DNA of 64,000 nt from CAZHCA01 sp964530825 (GTDB taxonomy: Bacteria; Bacteroidota; Bacteroidia; Chitinophagales; Saprospiraceae). Of this stretch, positions 25,420 through 33,525 are shown in pieces. The position numbers were made by a program, and so were the translations under genes. The stretch's first letter is position 1, and each line of letters opens with the position of its first letter. The DNA is taken from assembly GCA_964530825.1 (NCBI GenBank), contig CAZHCA010000008.1, forward strand, positions 106,754 to 170,753, read 5' to 3'. The notes beneath the pieces are model-generated. The model ran no database searches. It was given only the letters and a program-made list of their open reading frames with translations, and was not told the DNA's origin.

Positions 25420-26526
25420 ATGGTTATGAAGATGCTTAACCCAAAAGCGCAAGATTATGCCGGGGTGATTCCCTGGCTGCTAACGCTGTGGTGCCTGGTT
25501 ACCATGGCGATAGCTCTACAGGGGCAGATAGTCATTAATGAGGTGCTGCCTACTGGAACAATCGAGCTGAAAAATGTGGGAAGCAGCACCGTAGATGTTT
25601 CTTCCTACTGGCTGTGCCAATTCCCTAACTACCAACGCCTGGACAATTTGGATTTAGATTGTGGCGACCTGACCATGGAGCCCGGCGAGATCCTAGCGGT
25701 TAACAATTTTAACGCAGTGAACAATCCGGCTGACGGAGAAGTAGGGCTGTATCTCAACAACAATTTTGGAAGCGCTGACGCCATTCTCGATTATGTCGAA
25801 TGGGGAACGCCAGGAGGCGGACGATCGGGTGTTGCGGTAGAAGCTGGCATTTGGACAGCAGGGGAGGCAGTACCCGCCTTTGCCAACGGTAGTTCGATTG
25901 CTTATGATGGCCAGGGTAACCGTGCTTCCGATTGGTCGGAGCAAACCAACCCAACTATTTGCGCCGAAAATGATGGTGAGGTCTGCGAAGCTGACGGCGG
26001 AGTAATCGCTACTGAAGATCCGACCGACCTGTGCGTAGGGGGCGACGATGCGCCCGACGTAGTGAACTTTACGGTGGAAGGCTCGGCCGGTTCGGCGCGT
26101 GCCTGGATCGCGACCGATGAGAACGGGGTGATTGAAGTTATCCAGGACAACGGCAGCTTTGACTTTTCCGATCTGCCCAGCGGGACCAATTTAAGCGGGC
26201 AGCCCGGAGCGTCTCTGACGATTATCTTCCGGGTCGTAAAAGATGGATTTGGCGGTTACCTGATGCAAGAAAGTGAAGTACGCGAAGCGGAAAAGCAGTT
26301 GGCACGGGAGCTCAACGGATCCCCTTCAGGTTCAGCTCCCAAGGTGTTTCCTAACCCGGTAGCGGGCGACCAATTGCAACTGGCGATCCCGGAAGCGAAC
26401 GGCGAAAAGCTAACGGTACAAGTTACTGACCTGACCGGCCGCTTATTGCTGGAGCGCCAGTTTGATGCCGTTTACGGCGGGGAGCAATTGACTTTGGCGT
26501 TTAACCGACGCAAATTTCCGCAATGA
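25420..26526 (+). CDS. Secreted lamin-tail-domain protein with a T9SS sorting domain cut by a TGA
   Basis: A 368-residue exported protein. Residues about 20-36 form the signal peptide (LLTLWCLVTMAIALQGQ). A lamin-tail domain follows (INEVLPTGTIELKNVGSSTVDVSSYWLCQ, quoted in part: IVINEVLPTGTIELKN). From about 305, KVFPNPVAGDQLQLAIP and KLTVQVTDLTGRLLLERQF are the start of a type A type IX secretion C-terminal domain. The frame stops with TGA at 26524-26526. Reading on in frame gives 23 more residues (TYLITTQLGKQ...IIRLDR) and a TAA at 26596-26598, which is the normal end of such a domain with its conserved Gly (GTY) replaced by the stop. A single GGA to TGA change explains it. The truncated protein should be secreted to the periplasm but not exported by T9SS. 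Confidence 0.82.
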   Translation: MVMKMLNPKAQDYAGVIPWLLTLWCLVTMAIALQGQIVINEVLPTGTIELKNVGSSTVDVSSYWLCQFPNYQRLDNLDLDCGDLTMEPGEILAVNNFNAVNNPADGEVGLYLNNNFGSADAILDYVEWGTPGGGRSGVAVEAGIWTAGEAVPAFANGSSIAYDGQGNRASDWSEQTNPTICAENDGEVCEADGGVIATEDPTDLCVGGDDAPDVVNFTVEGSAGSARAWIATDENGVIEVIQDNGSFDFSDLPSGTNLSGQPGASLTIIFRVVKDGFGGYLMQESEVREAEKQLARELNGSPSGSAPKVFPNPVAGDQLQLAIPEANGEKLTVQVTDLTGRLLLERQFDAVYGGEQLTLAFNRRKFPQ

Positions 26527-26627
26527 ACTTATTTAATTACCACCCAGCTAGGCAAACAAACGCCCATTACCCAACAAATTATTCGATTGGATCGCTAATG
26601 CAGCGATAACCTTCGGTTAATTGCGCG

Positions 26628-26655
26628 GCCCTCCCTTTCCGGGAGGGCTTTTTTT
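26628..26655 (+). terminator. Intrinsic terminator after the lamin-tail gene
   Basis: GCCCTCCC (26628-26635) and GGGAGGGC (26641-26648) form a perfect eight-pair stem around TTTCC, followed by TTTTTTTG. It stands 30 bases after the TAA that would end the full-length T9SS cargo, which supports that longer frame as the original gene end. Confidence 0.9.
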
Positions 26656-26788
26656 GTGTAAAAAGAAGGGGGATAAGAGATTAACTTAGTGTAAAATTTA
26701 CCATATTTTGGCATAAAGAGGTGATTAAAGCTGGTAACCATTTTATATTTATATAGCGAAAGGGTCTTTTTCCAAAAAAATCGGAGAA

Positions 26789-29350
26789 ATGGTAGAGCAA
26801 CTACGCGATAATTCCATTAAGCTCAAACGGGTATTCATTGAATCACAGTTACCGGAGCCTCTACAGCCTTTGCTGGAGATGGCCAACAATTTGTGGTGGT
26901 CTTGGAATAAAGAGGCTAGCTCGCTGTTTCGCCAGTTGGATCCGGAGCACTGGCTGGAAAAAAACGCCAATCCGATTGATATCATTGACGGGATTACCGT
27001 AGACCGCGCGCAGTCGTTGCTGGCTGATAAGGCCTTTATGCAACAATTGGAAAGTGTGTATCAGTCTTACCAGGCCTATCATGCCGAGGCACCGCGTAAA
27101 GACAGTCCTGGCATTGCCTACTTCAGTATGGAGTACGGTTTGCACCTTTCGGTGCGATTGTACTCCGGCGGTTTGGGTATTCTGGCCGGGGATTACCTGA
27201 AAGAGGCCAGTGATCAGAATCTGCCGCTAGTAGCCGTAGGTTTGCTCTATCGATACGGGTATTTTCAGCAGAGTATAAGCCTGCACGGCGACCAGATTAA
27301 TAACTATCTGCCGCAGGAATTTACCAAACTGCCCATCCAGCCGGTGCGCGACAATAACGGCGAGTGGGTGCGGATCGGCATCAACTTACCCGGGCGCACC
27401 GTTTGGGCTAAGGTATGGGTATTGCAAGTAGGCCGTATTCCATTGTATTTGCTCGATACTGATATCAATGAAAACAGTTGGGGGGATCGCACCCTAACCC
27501 ATCAGCTCTACGGCGGTGATAATGAACACCGGCTGAAGCAGGAGCTTTTGTTAGGTATCGGCGGCATGCGCGCTTTAGAAGCCATCGGGCACGATGCAGC
27601 TATTTACCATTGTAACGAGGGGCACGCAGCATTTCTGGGACTCGAGCGCCTCAAGTACTTTATCAAAGACCGGGATCTATCCTACGAGGAGGCCTTGGAG
27701 ATCGTGCGTGCCTCTTCATTGTTCACGACCCACACGCCGGTTCCCGCTGGGCATGATTATTTCTCGGAACACCAGTTGCACAACTACCTGCACGATTACG
27801 TGCGCGAGATGGGAATGTCGTGGGAGCGCTTCTTGGCGCTGGGTAAAATCGATCCCCATAACGAGGAGGAGCTTTTCAGTATGAGTCATCTGGCGATTCG
27901 CTTGTCGCAGGAAGTAAACGGCGTTAGTAAGCTACACGGCGAGGTATCGCAGAAAATGTTCAAGCCTCTTTATCCGGGGTATAATTTTCGCGAGCTGCAC
28001 ATCGACTACGTGACCAATGCGGTGCATTATCCGACATGGGTAGCCGAAGAATGGCACCAGATTTTTGTGAAAACGTTTGGCGAAGGTTTCGTGCAGCACC
28101 AATCCGACCCTGCCCATTGGCGCCATATTCACGATGTGCCTGACCAGGAGATCATGGCCACTCGCCAGCTGTTGAAGACGCGCTTGCTCGACTATGTCAA
28201 AGAAAAGCTGCGGGCCGACTTGACGCGCCGCGGCGAAAAACCGGGTAATATTTTCGAGGTCCTCAACCACATTCAGTACGATACACTGGTGGTAGGATTT
28301 GCGCGTCGTTTCGCTACTTACAAGCGGGCGCATTTGTTGTTCACCAACCTGGACCGGTTGCGGGAAATCGTCAACAACGAGGAGCGCCCGGTGATGTTTT
28401 TATTTGCCGGCAAAGCCCACCCTGCTGATGCCGGCGGCCAGGGGCTGATCAAGCGGATAGTAGAAATCTCTAAGCATCCGGAGTTTATCGGGAAAATCAT
28501 TTTCCTGGAAAGTTACAACATGGAAATGGCCAAGCTGCTGGTGCGCGGAGTAGATATTTGGTTGAATACGCCTACCCGGCCACTGGAAGCTTCCGGGACC
28601 AGTGGAATGAAGGCCGCCATCAACGGAGTTATGAACTTTAGCGTCCTGGACGGTTGGTGGGCCGAGGGATACCGCCCCGATGCCGGTTGGGCGCTACCGA
28701 TGGAAAGCACCTACGACGATGTGCACCTGCAGGATGAATTGGATGCAGAGACGATTTACAATGTATTTGAGACCGACATCATCCCCAAGTTCTACAACCG
28801 CGATGAGAACGGAATCTCTAAAGAATGGGTGAGCTACATTAAAAATATCATTGCCGAGGTAGCACCCTACTTTACTATGAAACGCATGGTAGACGATTAC
28901 ATGAAGAAGTTTTATCAGCCGCTACATGAGCGTAGCAAAATTCTGCAAGCCGACGGTTTCAAGCAAGTACGCCAATTGGTCCAGTGGAAACAGCGCATGG
29001 CGCACCGTTGGGACCGCATTGAGGTGGTGGAGAAGGCGGCATTTGATACCGACAATTACGCCCTTAAGGTAGGCGACGCTTTTCGTTCGCGCATTAAGTT
29101 GCGATTGGATGGTATTCCCGCCGAAGAGGTGGGCTTAGAGCTTTTACTGTTTAAACGGCTGGACGAAGACCGGCTGGAGTTGCGTTTTACCAAGCCCTTT
29201 GAGTTGATGGAGAACAGCAACGGTACGGCCCTGTTCGAATGCGAGGCCGACCCGCAAATGTCGGGGGTTTTTGAATATGGCTTCCGCCTGTTCCCCCAGC
29301 ACCCGCACGTGCCGCACAAGCAGGATTTTGCGCTCGTGCGGTGGCTGTAA
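26789..29350 (+). CDS. glgP: Alpha-glucan (glycogen) phosphorylase
   Basis: An 853-residue GT35 enzyme that releases glucose 1-phosphate from glycogen or maltodextrin. Residues about 10-110 form the DUF3417 N-terminal domain of the short bacterial phosphorylases. YFSMEYGLHLSVRLYSGGLG is the start of the catalytic core, and Lys608 in ASGTSGMKAAINGVM carries pyridoxal phosphate. Nothing needed for catalysis is missing. A C-terminal beta-type region of about 120 residues (SRIKLRLDGIPAEEVGLEL onwards) is present as in other members of this subfamily. It has its own upstream region of 130 bases after the terminator and no operon partner. It may supply sugar phosphate to the exopolysaccharide locus that follows, which is only a guess from position. 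Confidence 0.96.
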   Translation: MVEQLRDNSIKLKRVFIESQLPEPLQPLLEMANNLWWSWNKEASSLFRQLDPEHWLEKNANPIDIIDGITVDRAQSLLADKAFMQQLESVYQSYQAYHAEAPRKDSPGIAYFSMEYGLHLSVRLYSGGLGILAGDYLKEASDQNLPLVAVGLLYRYGYFQQSISLHGDQINNYLPQEFTKLPIQPVRDNNGEWVRIGINLPGRTVWAKVWVLQVGRIPLYLLDTDINENSWGDRTLTHQLYGGDNEHRLKQELLLGIGGMRALEAIGHDAAIYHCNEGHAAFLGLERLKYFIKDRDLSYEEALEIVRASSLFTTHTPVPAGHDYFSEHQLHNYLHDYVREMGMSWERFLALGKIDPHNEEELFSMSHLAIRLSQEVNGVSKLHGEVSQKMFKPLYPGYNFRELHIDYVTNAVHYPTWVAEEWHQIFVKTFGEGFVQHQSDPAHWRHIHDVPDQEIMATRQLLKTRLLDYVKEKLRADLTRRGEKPGNIFEVLNHIQYDTLVVGFARRFATYKRAHLLFTNLDRLREIVNNEERPVMFLFAGKAHPADAGGQGLIKRIVEISKHPEFIGKIIFLESYNMEMAKLLVRGVDIWLNTPTRPLEASGTSGMKAAINGVMNFSVLDGWWAEGYRPDAGWALPMESTYDDVHLQDELDAETIYNVFETDIIPKFYNRDENGISKEWVSYIKNIIAEVAPYFTMKRMVDDYMKKFYQPLHERSKILQADGFKQVRQLVQWKQRMAHRWDRIEVVEKAAFDTDNYALKVGDAFRSRIKLRLDGIPAEEVGLELLLFKRLDEDRLELRFTKPFELMENSNGTALFECEADPQMSGVFEYGFRLFPQHPHVPHKQDFALVRWL

Positions 29351-29395
29351 TTTTACATGTTTAACATCGAATGCACAGTCATTTAGACTGAGGGT

Positions 29396-29425
29396 TTTGT
29401 GCAATCAATAATTCTACTATATTTG
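29396..29425 (+). promoter_or_regulatory. Promoter of the exopolysaccharide locus
   Basis: TTTG at 29396-29399 and TATATTTG at 29418-29425 are separated by 18 bases. Both match the Bacteroidota -33/-7 consensus (TTTG, TAnnTTTG) exactly. It lies 46 bases after the phosphorylase stop and about 560 bases before wza, so the message would begin near 29432 with a very long leader. Confidence 0.7.
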
Positions 29426-29982
29426 TTCAAACGTTCCGTTCCCGCAAGAATCTCGTTAAGCTAAACAAGCTAGTGTTCCCCCGAGCCCTTACATCTTTGT
29501 ACAGCTATCTACTAATCATAATACAATGTAATGCATGCCATGGCTAGCCCAACAGCTGGCTTCGGGCTAATGCATGTTGATTTTTGGATACGATTGGAAA
29601 ATGGAAGGTAGCAACAAAAACTACTGAACAAACATTTCCTACCTCATTTTTCTTCGTTCGATTTCCAAAATACCATCAGGCTCAGGTGTCGATCCTTCGA
29701 TTTAGGAAGTAGGCGGGCAACTAACCTTTCCTGCGTCCTTTAGTCAAAGACGACTGTAAGAGCCCATAGACTACAGTGGTGCTTTACTGTAGTCCTTTCT
29801 TTGGTATATATCGGTTGTGCCAAGGGCAGGCCGCTTTAATATGGGTATTCGCTTATGTATAGGATTTTTTCGGGGAACAAGTCTACTGCGACTTTTCGGA
29901 GGCGAAGCCGTATTTGATACTAAAGAAGCAGTGCACCTGAATGAAGAAATGCTTATTTTAAAGCATCGAAGATAATTCTTGT
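29426..29982 (+). promoter_or_regulatory. Long structured leader of the exopolysaccharide operon
   Basis: About 550 bases with no supported gene. Two hairpins stand out. In the first, TAGCCC (29545-29550) and GGGCTA (29564-29569) are flanked by ATGCAT sequences that extend the pairing (29531-29576). In the second, GACTACAGT (29769-29777) and ACTGTAGTC (29786-29794) pair perfectly around eight bases and are followed by CTTTCTTT, so it could terminate or attenuate. No classic ops/JUMPstart motif was found. Leader-based control of capsule loci is common in Bacteroidota; here it is inferred from length and structure. Confidence 0.45.
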
Positions 29983-30801
29983 ATGTTACCTACTGTTCGA
30001 CTGGTTGGTTTTCTGAGTCTGATTTTATTCACCTCTTCCTGCGTTTCTTACCGGGATATGATTATTCTTAATGGGGGGGATCCTGAACTCGATAAAGTAG
30101 ATTATACCGATTCTACCTTGCAGAAGATGGCATTACAGCGATTCCAACCGCACCAAATCCAACCTTACGATCAGTTACTGATCCGCATTAATGCTTTTGA
30201 CGGAAGTACCGAAGAGTTTATCAACCGAGAATTCAGTGGCGGAGTGAGTAACAACGCCGTCATTAATTTCGACCCGGGAAGTGTTTATTTCAATAGTTAC
30301 ATGGTTTCTGACTCGGGGTATATTTTTCCGCCTCTGGTCAAAAGAATGTACGTGAAGGGAATGACTACGGAGGAGTTGAAAGCGGGATTAGATGAGGCGT
30401 ACCAGCCCTATCTTAAATTTGTTTCCTCAACGGTAAAGTTGGCCAACCCCAGGGTTACGGTGCTGGGGGAAGTCAACAGCCCGGGGATGATAAATTTATA
30501 CAACGAGCAAAATACACTACTCGATGCGCTGGGCTTAGCTGGGGATATTACCGACTTCGGTAACCGTAAAAAAGTGAAAATCATCCGGCAAGCTTCGGGG
30601 CAAGCCGAAGAAGCGTACGTCAATATTATGCGATCAGACTTCATTGAATCTGAATACTATTTCGTGCAACCCAATGATATTATTTACGTAGAACCACTGA
30701 GGGCTAAATCATTCGACACCAGCGACAGCACACTAGGTATAATTATCTCTTCCATCTCATTAGTTACGGTTATCGCTAGCTTATTCATCAATACCAACTA
30801 A
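29983..30801 (+). CDS. Wza-like outer-membrane polysaccharide export lipoprotein
   Basis: A 272-residue protein with a lipoprotein signal (LILFTSSC, lipid-carrying Cys20). It has the Poly_export domain (YDQLLIRINAFDGS, DSGYIFPPLVKRMYVKGMTTEEL) and an SLBB domain (PRVTVLGEVNSPGMINLYNE). A hydrophobic helix ends the protein (IIISSISLVTVIASLFI), as in Wza-like proteins of Bacteroidota, where it corresponds to the helix lining the outer-membrane pore. It exports the polymer together with the tyrosine kinase encoded next, 26 bases downstream. It opens the exopolysaccharide operon behind the long leader. Confidence 0.93.
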   Translation: MLPTVRLVGFLSLILFTSSCVSYRDMIILNGGDPELDKVDYTDSTLQKMALQRFQPHQIQPYDQLLIRINAFDGSTEEFINREFSGGVSNNAVINFDPGSVYFNSYMVSDSGYIFPPLVKRMYVKGMTTEELKAGLDEAYQPYLKFVSSTVKLANPRVTVLGEVNSPGMINLYNEQNTLLDALGLAGDITDFGNRKKVKIIRQASGQAEEAYVNIMRSDFIESEYYFVQPNDIIYVEPLRAKSFDTSDSTLGIIISSISLVTVIASLFINTN

Positions 30802-30827
30802 GGAAACTCCCAAAAACAGCTCCTGTT

Positions 30828-33212
30828 ATGAACACCTCTGAGGAAAAAACGTCGGTTTCAGTTCCGGAAATCAATCTTCGGCAGCTGATAAGTCGTGCGT
30901 GGAAAAGAAAGTGGTGGATCGCTGCTAGTGTACTCCTGTTTGTCGGTCTTGCTTTTTTGTACCTGAAAACCAAATCGCCGGTTTACGAAGTAAGCTCTTC
31001 ATTGTTGATTGATACTTCCGGGGAAAACCGAAAGTTAGGAGAAAATAAATATCTGGAAGGTGGCGCCGGGCAGGTAGAAATCGAAAAGAACGTCTACAAC
31101 GAGCTCATTTTATTACAGTCGTATGATTTGGTAAAACAAGCAGTACGGGAGCTTGACTTTGGTGTAAGCTATTATGCTGGAAACCAGCTGCGCCTCGATG
31201 AGATGTACCATTACTTCCCTTTTAAGGTAGTCGCGCCCGATTCCAATACCCAAATGGTATATGCTCCATTTGAGGTAGAATTACTAGCAGACGATGCCTT
31301 TCGTCTAAAGGTGGAAACCGAAAGCTATGGTATCTTGAAACCTGGCGAAGAGGGCAGTCAATGGGTGGAAAGTGACTTTTCCTTTGAGGGGCGGTACAAG
31401 TTTGGAGAATGGGTAGAGCATGACCTTTTCAAGTTTAAGCTGGAGCCTCCTGATTATCCTGTAGATGCGGCCGGTTTCCGGGATAAAAAACTAGCTTTTG
31501 AGCTTAAAGATATTGAGGGGCTCACCGGAGAATATATGGGTGGACTGCGCGTCGACCAGGTTGATATGCTGGGTAGTGTAATCCTGCTAACCTCTCAAGG
31601 TTCGGTGGTGGAAAAGGAGGTCAAGTTTCTGAAAAAGCTCACTGATAAGTACATCGAGCAAAAACTCAAAGATCGCGATGAAATAGCCTTGAGCAAAGAG
31701 GCTTTCATCCGGCAACAGCTGGACAACATCAGTGATTCCTTAGCCAGGGCTGAGCGGAATATCGAGGCATTCAGGCGCAATTCGCAAGCGATCAATTTGA
31801 GTGAAACGGCCACGATTACGCTTGGTAAGATCCAGGATCTTGAAAGTAGGAAAGCGCAAATGCGCTTGAATCTTGAATACTATCAATCGCTGCTGGACTA
31901 TTTGACTGACAGTGCTTCGATCAATCAGATCGTCGCCCCTTCTGTGGTGGGTATAAGCGATCCGCTATTGAATGAAAATTTGCTGGAGCTCAAAAAATTG
32001 TATGCTCAAAAGACGGAAACCGTCTTTTATAAGGGAGAGAAAAGCTACGACCTGGATATCCTGGATCAACAAATTGCCGCTACCACTCAAGCGCTCCAGG
32101 AAAACATCCGAAATCTTATCCAGTCCTCTCAGATGACCATTGCCAATCTGGAAAACCAAGTGCAGGATCTGGATGGCGTACTTAATAGACTGCCCAGCAG
32201 CGAGAAGTTATTGGCTAGCTACGAGCGAAAAAGTAAGCTGTACGAAGAGCTGTTCAACTATCTGAGCCAGGAATTAGCTAAAGCCGGAATAGCCCGGGCT
32301 GAAGACATTCCCGATACGCGGGTAGTAGACGCCCCGCGCATGGTGGGTAACGGTCCGGTTGCCCCTCCCAAAAAGCTGATCTTGATTCTTGGATTTATGG
32401 CGGGGCTGTTGCTGCCGCTCACCGGAATCGTGCTGTTCGACTTAAACGACGATACGATAGAGACCTTGCAGCAAATTGAGCGCACGACTAATATTCCTGT
32501 AGTGGCCAGTATTGCGCAGGACTCGGAAGGTAAGAAAAAAGGATCCTTTTTTGAGTCGGACACTATTATTGATTGGCGGGCCCAGGAATCTTTCCGGGAC
32601 CTCAGCGCAAGACTTCAGTTTTTGGTTAATGACGACCAAAATAAAGTAATTGGACTCACTTCTACATTGCCTGGAGAGGGTAAGACCTATTGTGCTATCA
32701 ATCTCGGCAAGGTATTTGCTGAAGGGGGTAAAAAAGTAATCTACATCGATACGGATCTTCGCAAGCCTAGCGTATTCAAAGGTTTTAAATTAGATGAAGG
32801 GTTTCCTATGCTCAGCGATTACCTAGGCGATGAAGAAGTGGCCATCCACGAAATCATTCAGGTACACCCAAAATTTCCTTCCCTGCACTACATTCCTTCC
32901 ACCATCGAAGGAAAAAGCTTACACCAGCTCTTGGGGAACGGGCGATTCCAAGTGCTGATCCAGAAACTTAAAAATAATTACGATTATATTCTGATCGATG
33001 CCCCGGCAATTGGTCTTGTGTCTGACTACTTGTTGGTAGCCAATGACATTGATATCCACTTGATGGTGTTGCGCCGGAACCTGTCGAAGGTATCTTTTAT
33101 CAAGGACCTGGAGCGGTTAAAGGCCCGCGGCAGGTTGCGTGATGTATACTTTATCTTTAATGGAGCCGTGGGTAAGTCCTTTAAATACGGTTATTCGGAA
33201 TATCGGTATTAG
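30828..33212 (+). CDS. Wzc-like polysaccharide co-polymerase and tyrosine autokinase
   Basis: A 794-residue inner-membrane protein. Helix 1 lies at about 28-46 (WWIAASVLLFVGLAFLYL), helix 2 at about 510-535 (LILILGFMAGLLLPLTGIVL). Between them is the periplasmic Wzz region with a coiled coil (about 270-470). The cytoplasmic BY-kinase has Walker A STLPGEGKTYCAI (Lys619), Walker A' IDTDLRKP and Walker B-like YILIDAPAIG. The tail FKYGYSEYRY gives a tyrosine cluster that is probably autophosphorylated. It controls chain length and export with Wza. A gap of 313 bases separates it from asnB, so a second promoter may exist there, though I see no clear box. Confidence 0.95.
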   Translation: MNTSEEKTSVSVPEINLRQLISRAWKRKWWIAASVLLFVGLAFLYLKTKSPVYEVSSSLLIDTSGENRKLGENKYLEGGAGQVEIEKNVYNELILLQSYDLVKQAVRELDFGVSYYAGNQLRLDEMYHYFPFKVVAPDSNTQMVYAPFEVELLADDAFRLKVETESYGILKPGEEGSQWVESDFSFEGRYKFGEWVEHDLFKFKLEPPDYPVDAAGFRDKKLAFELKDIEGLTGEYMGGLRVDQVDMLGSVILLTSQGSVVEKEVKFLKKLTDKYIEQKLKDRDEIALSKEAFIRQQLDNISDSLARAERNIEAFRRNSQAINLSETATITLGKIQDLESRKAQMRLNLEYYQSLLDYLTDSASINQIVAPSVVGISDPLLNENLLELKKLYAQKTETVFYKGEKSYDLDILDQQIAATTQALQENIRNLIQSSQMTIANLENQVQDLDGVLNRLPSSEKLLASYERKSKLYEELFNYLSQELAKAGIARAEDIPDTRVVDAPRMVGNGPVAPPKKLILILGFMAGLLLPLTGIVLFDLNDDTIETLQQIERTTNIPVVASIAQDSEGKKKGSFFESDTIIDWRAQESFRDLSARLQFLVNDDQNKVIGLTSTLPGEGKTYCAINLGKVFAEGGKKVIYIDTDLRKPSVFKGFKLDEGFPMLSDYLGDEEVAIHEIIQVHPKFPSLHYIPSTIEGKSLHQLLGNGRFQVLIQKLKNNYDYILIDAPAIGLVSDYLLVANDIDIHLMVLRRNLSKVSFIKDLERLKARGRLRDVYFIFNGAVGKSFKYGYSEYRY

Positions 33213-33525
33213 GGTAGTTCGAGTCCGGTGAGCGATTAAGCATTCCCATCAATTGCTGGACTGGACTTTGGGGTGCTTTGCCCAACAATGTGGGGCCGAA
33301 TTCTTCAGCAGCTCTGAGGATTTAAACGATTGAGGCTTTTCCAGGAGGTAACCAAAGAGCATACTTCATTTCACCAGTTTTTGGAGCAGTATTATCGATT
33401 AATAGCAAGCAACCCTCGCGGAGAGTGGCATCAATTAAAGGACGCCAACTCAGAATGAGCAATTTCAAATTGTGCATAAGGAAAAGCGAAAGACTGATTG
33501 AGCTACAACCTAACCTTCAAATCAT
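33213..33525. other. Intergenic region between wzc-like gene and asnB
   Basis: A 313-base stretch with no supported gene. I see no clear TAnnTTTG box and no strong hairpin with a T tract, so whether transcription runs through or starts again here cannot be told. Confidence 0.4.

Noticed and set aside
26524..26526. TGA as a recoded codon (selenocysteine or Trp)
   Set aside because: TGA ends several normal genes here, for example the histidine kinase, and the expected residue at this place is Gly.
29426..29982. Known capsule antitermination motif (ops/JUMPstart) in the leader
   Set aside because: No GGCGGTAG-type sequence found; only hairpins remain.
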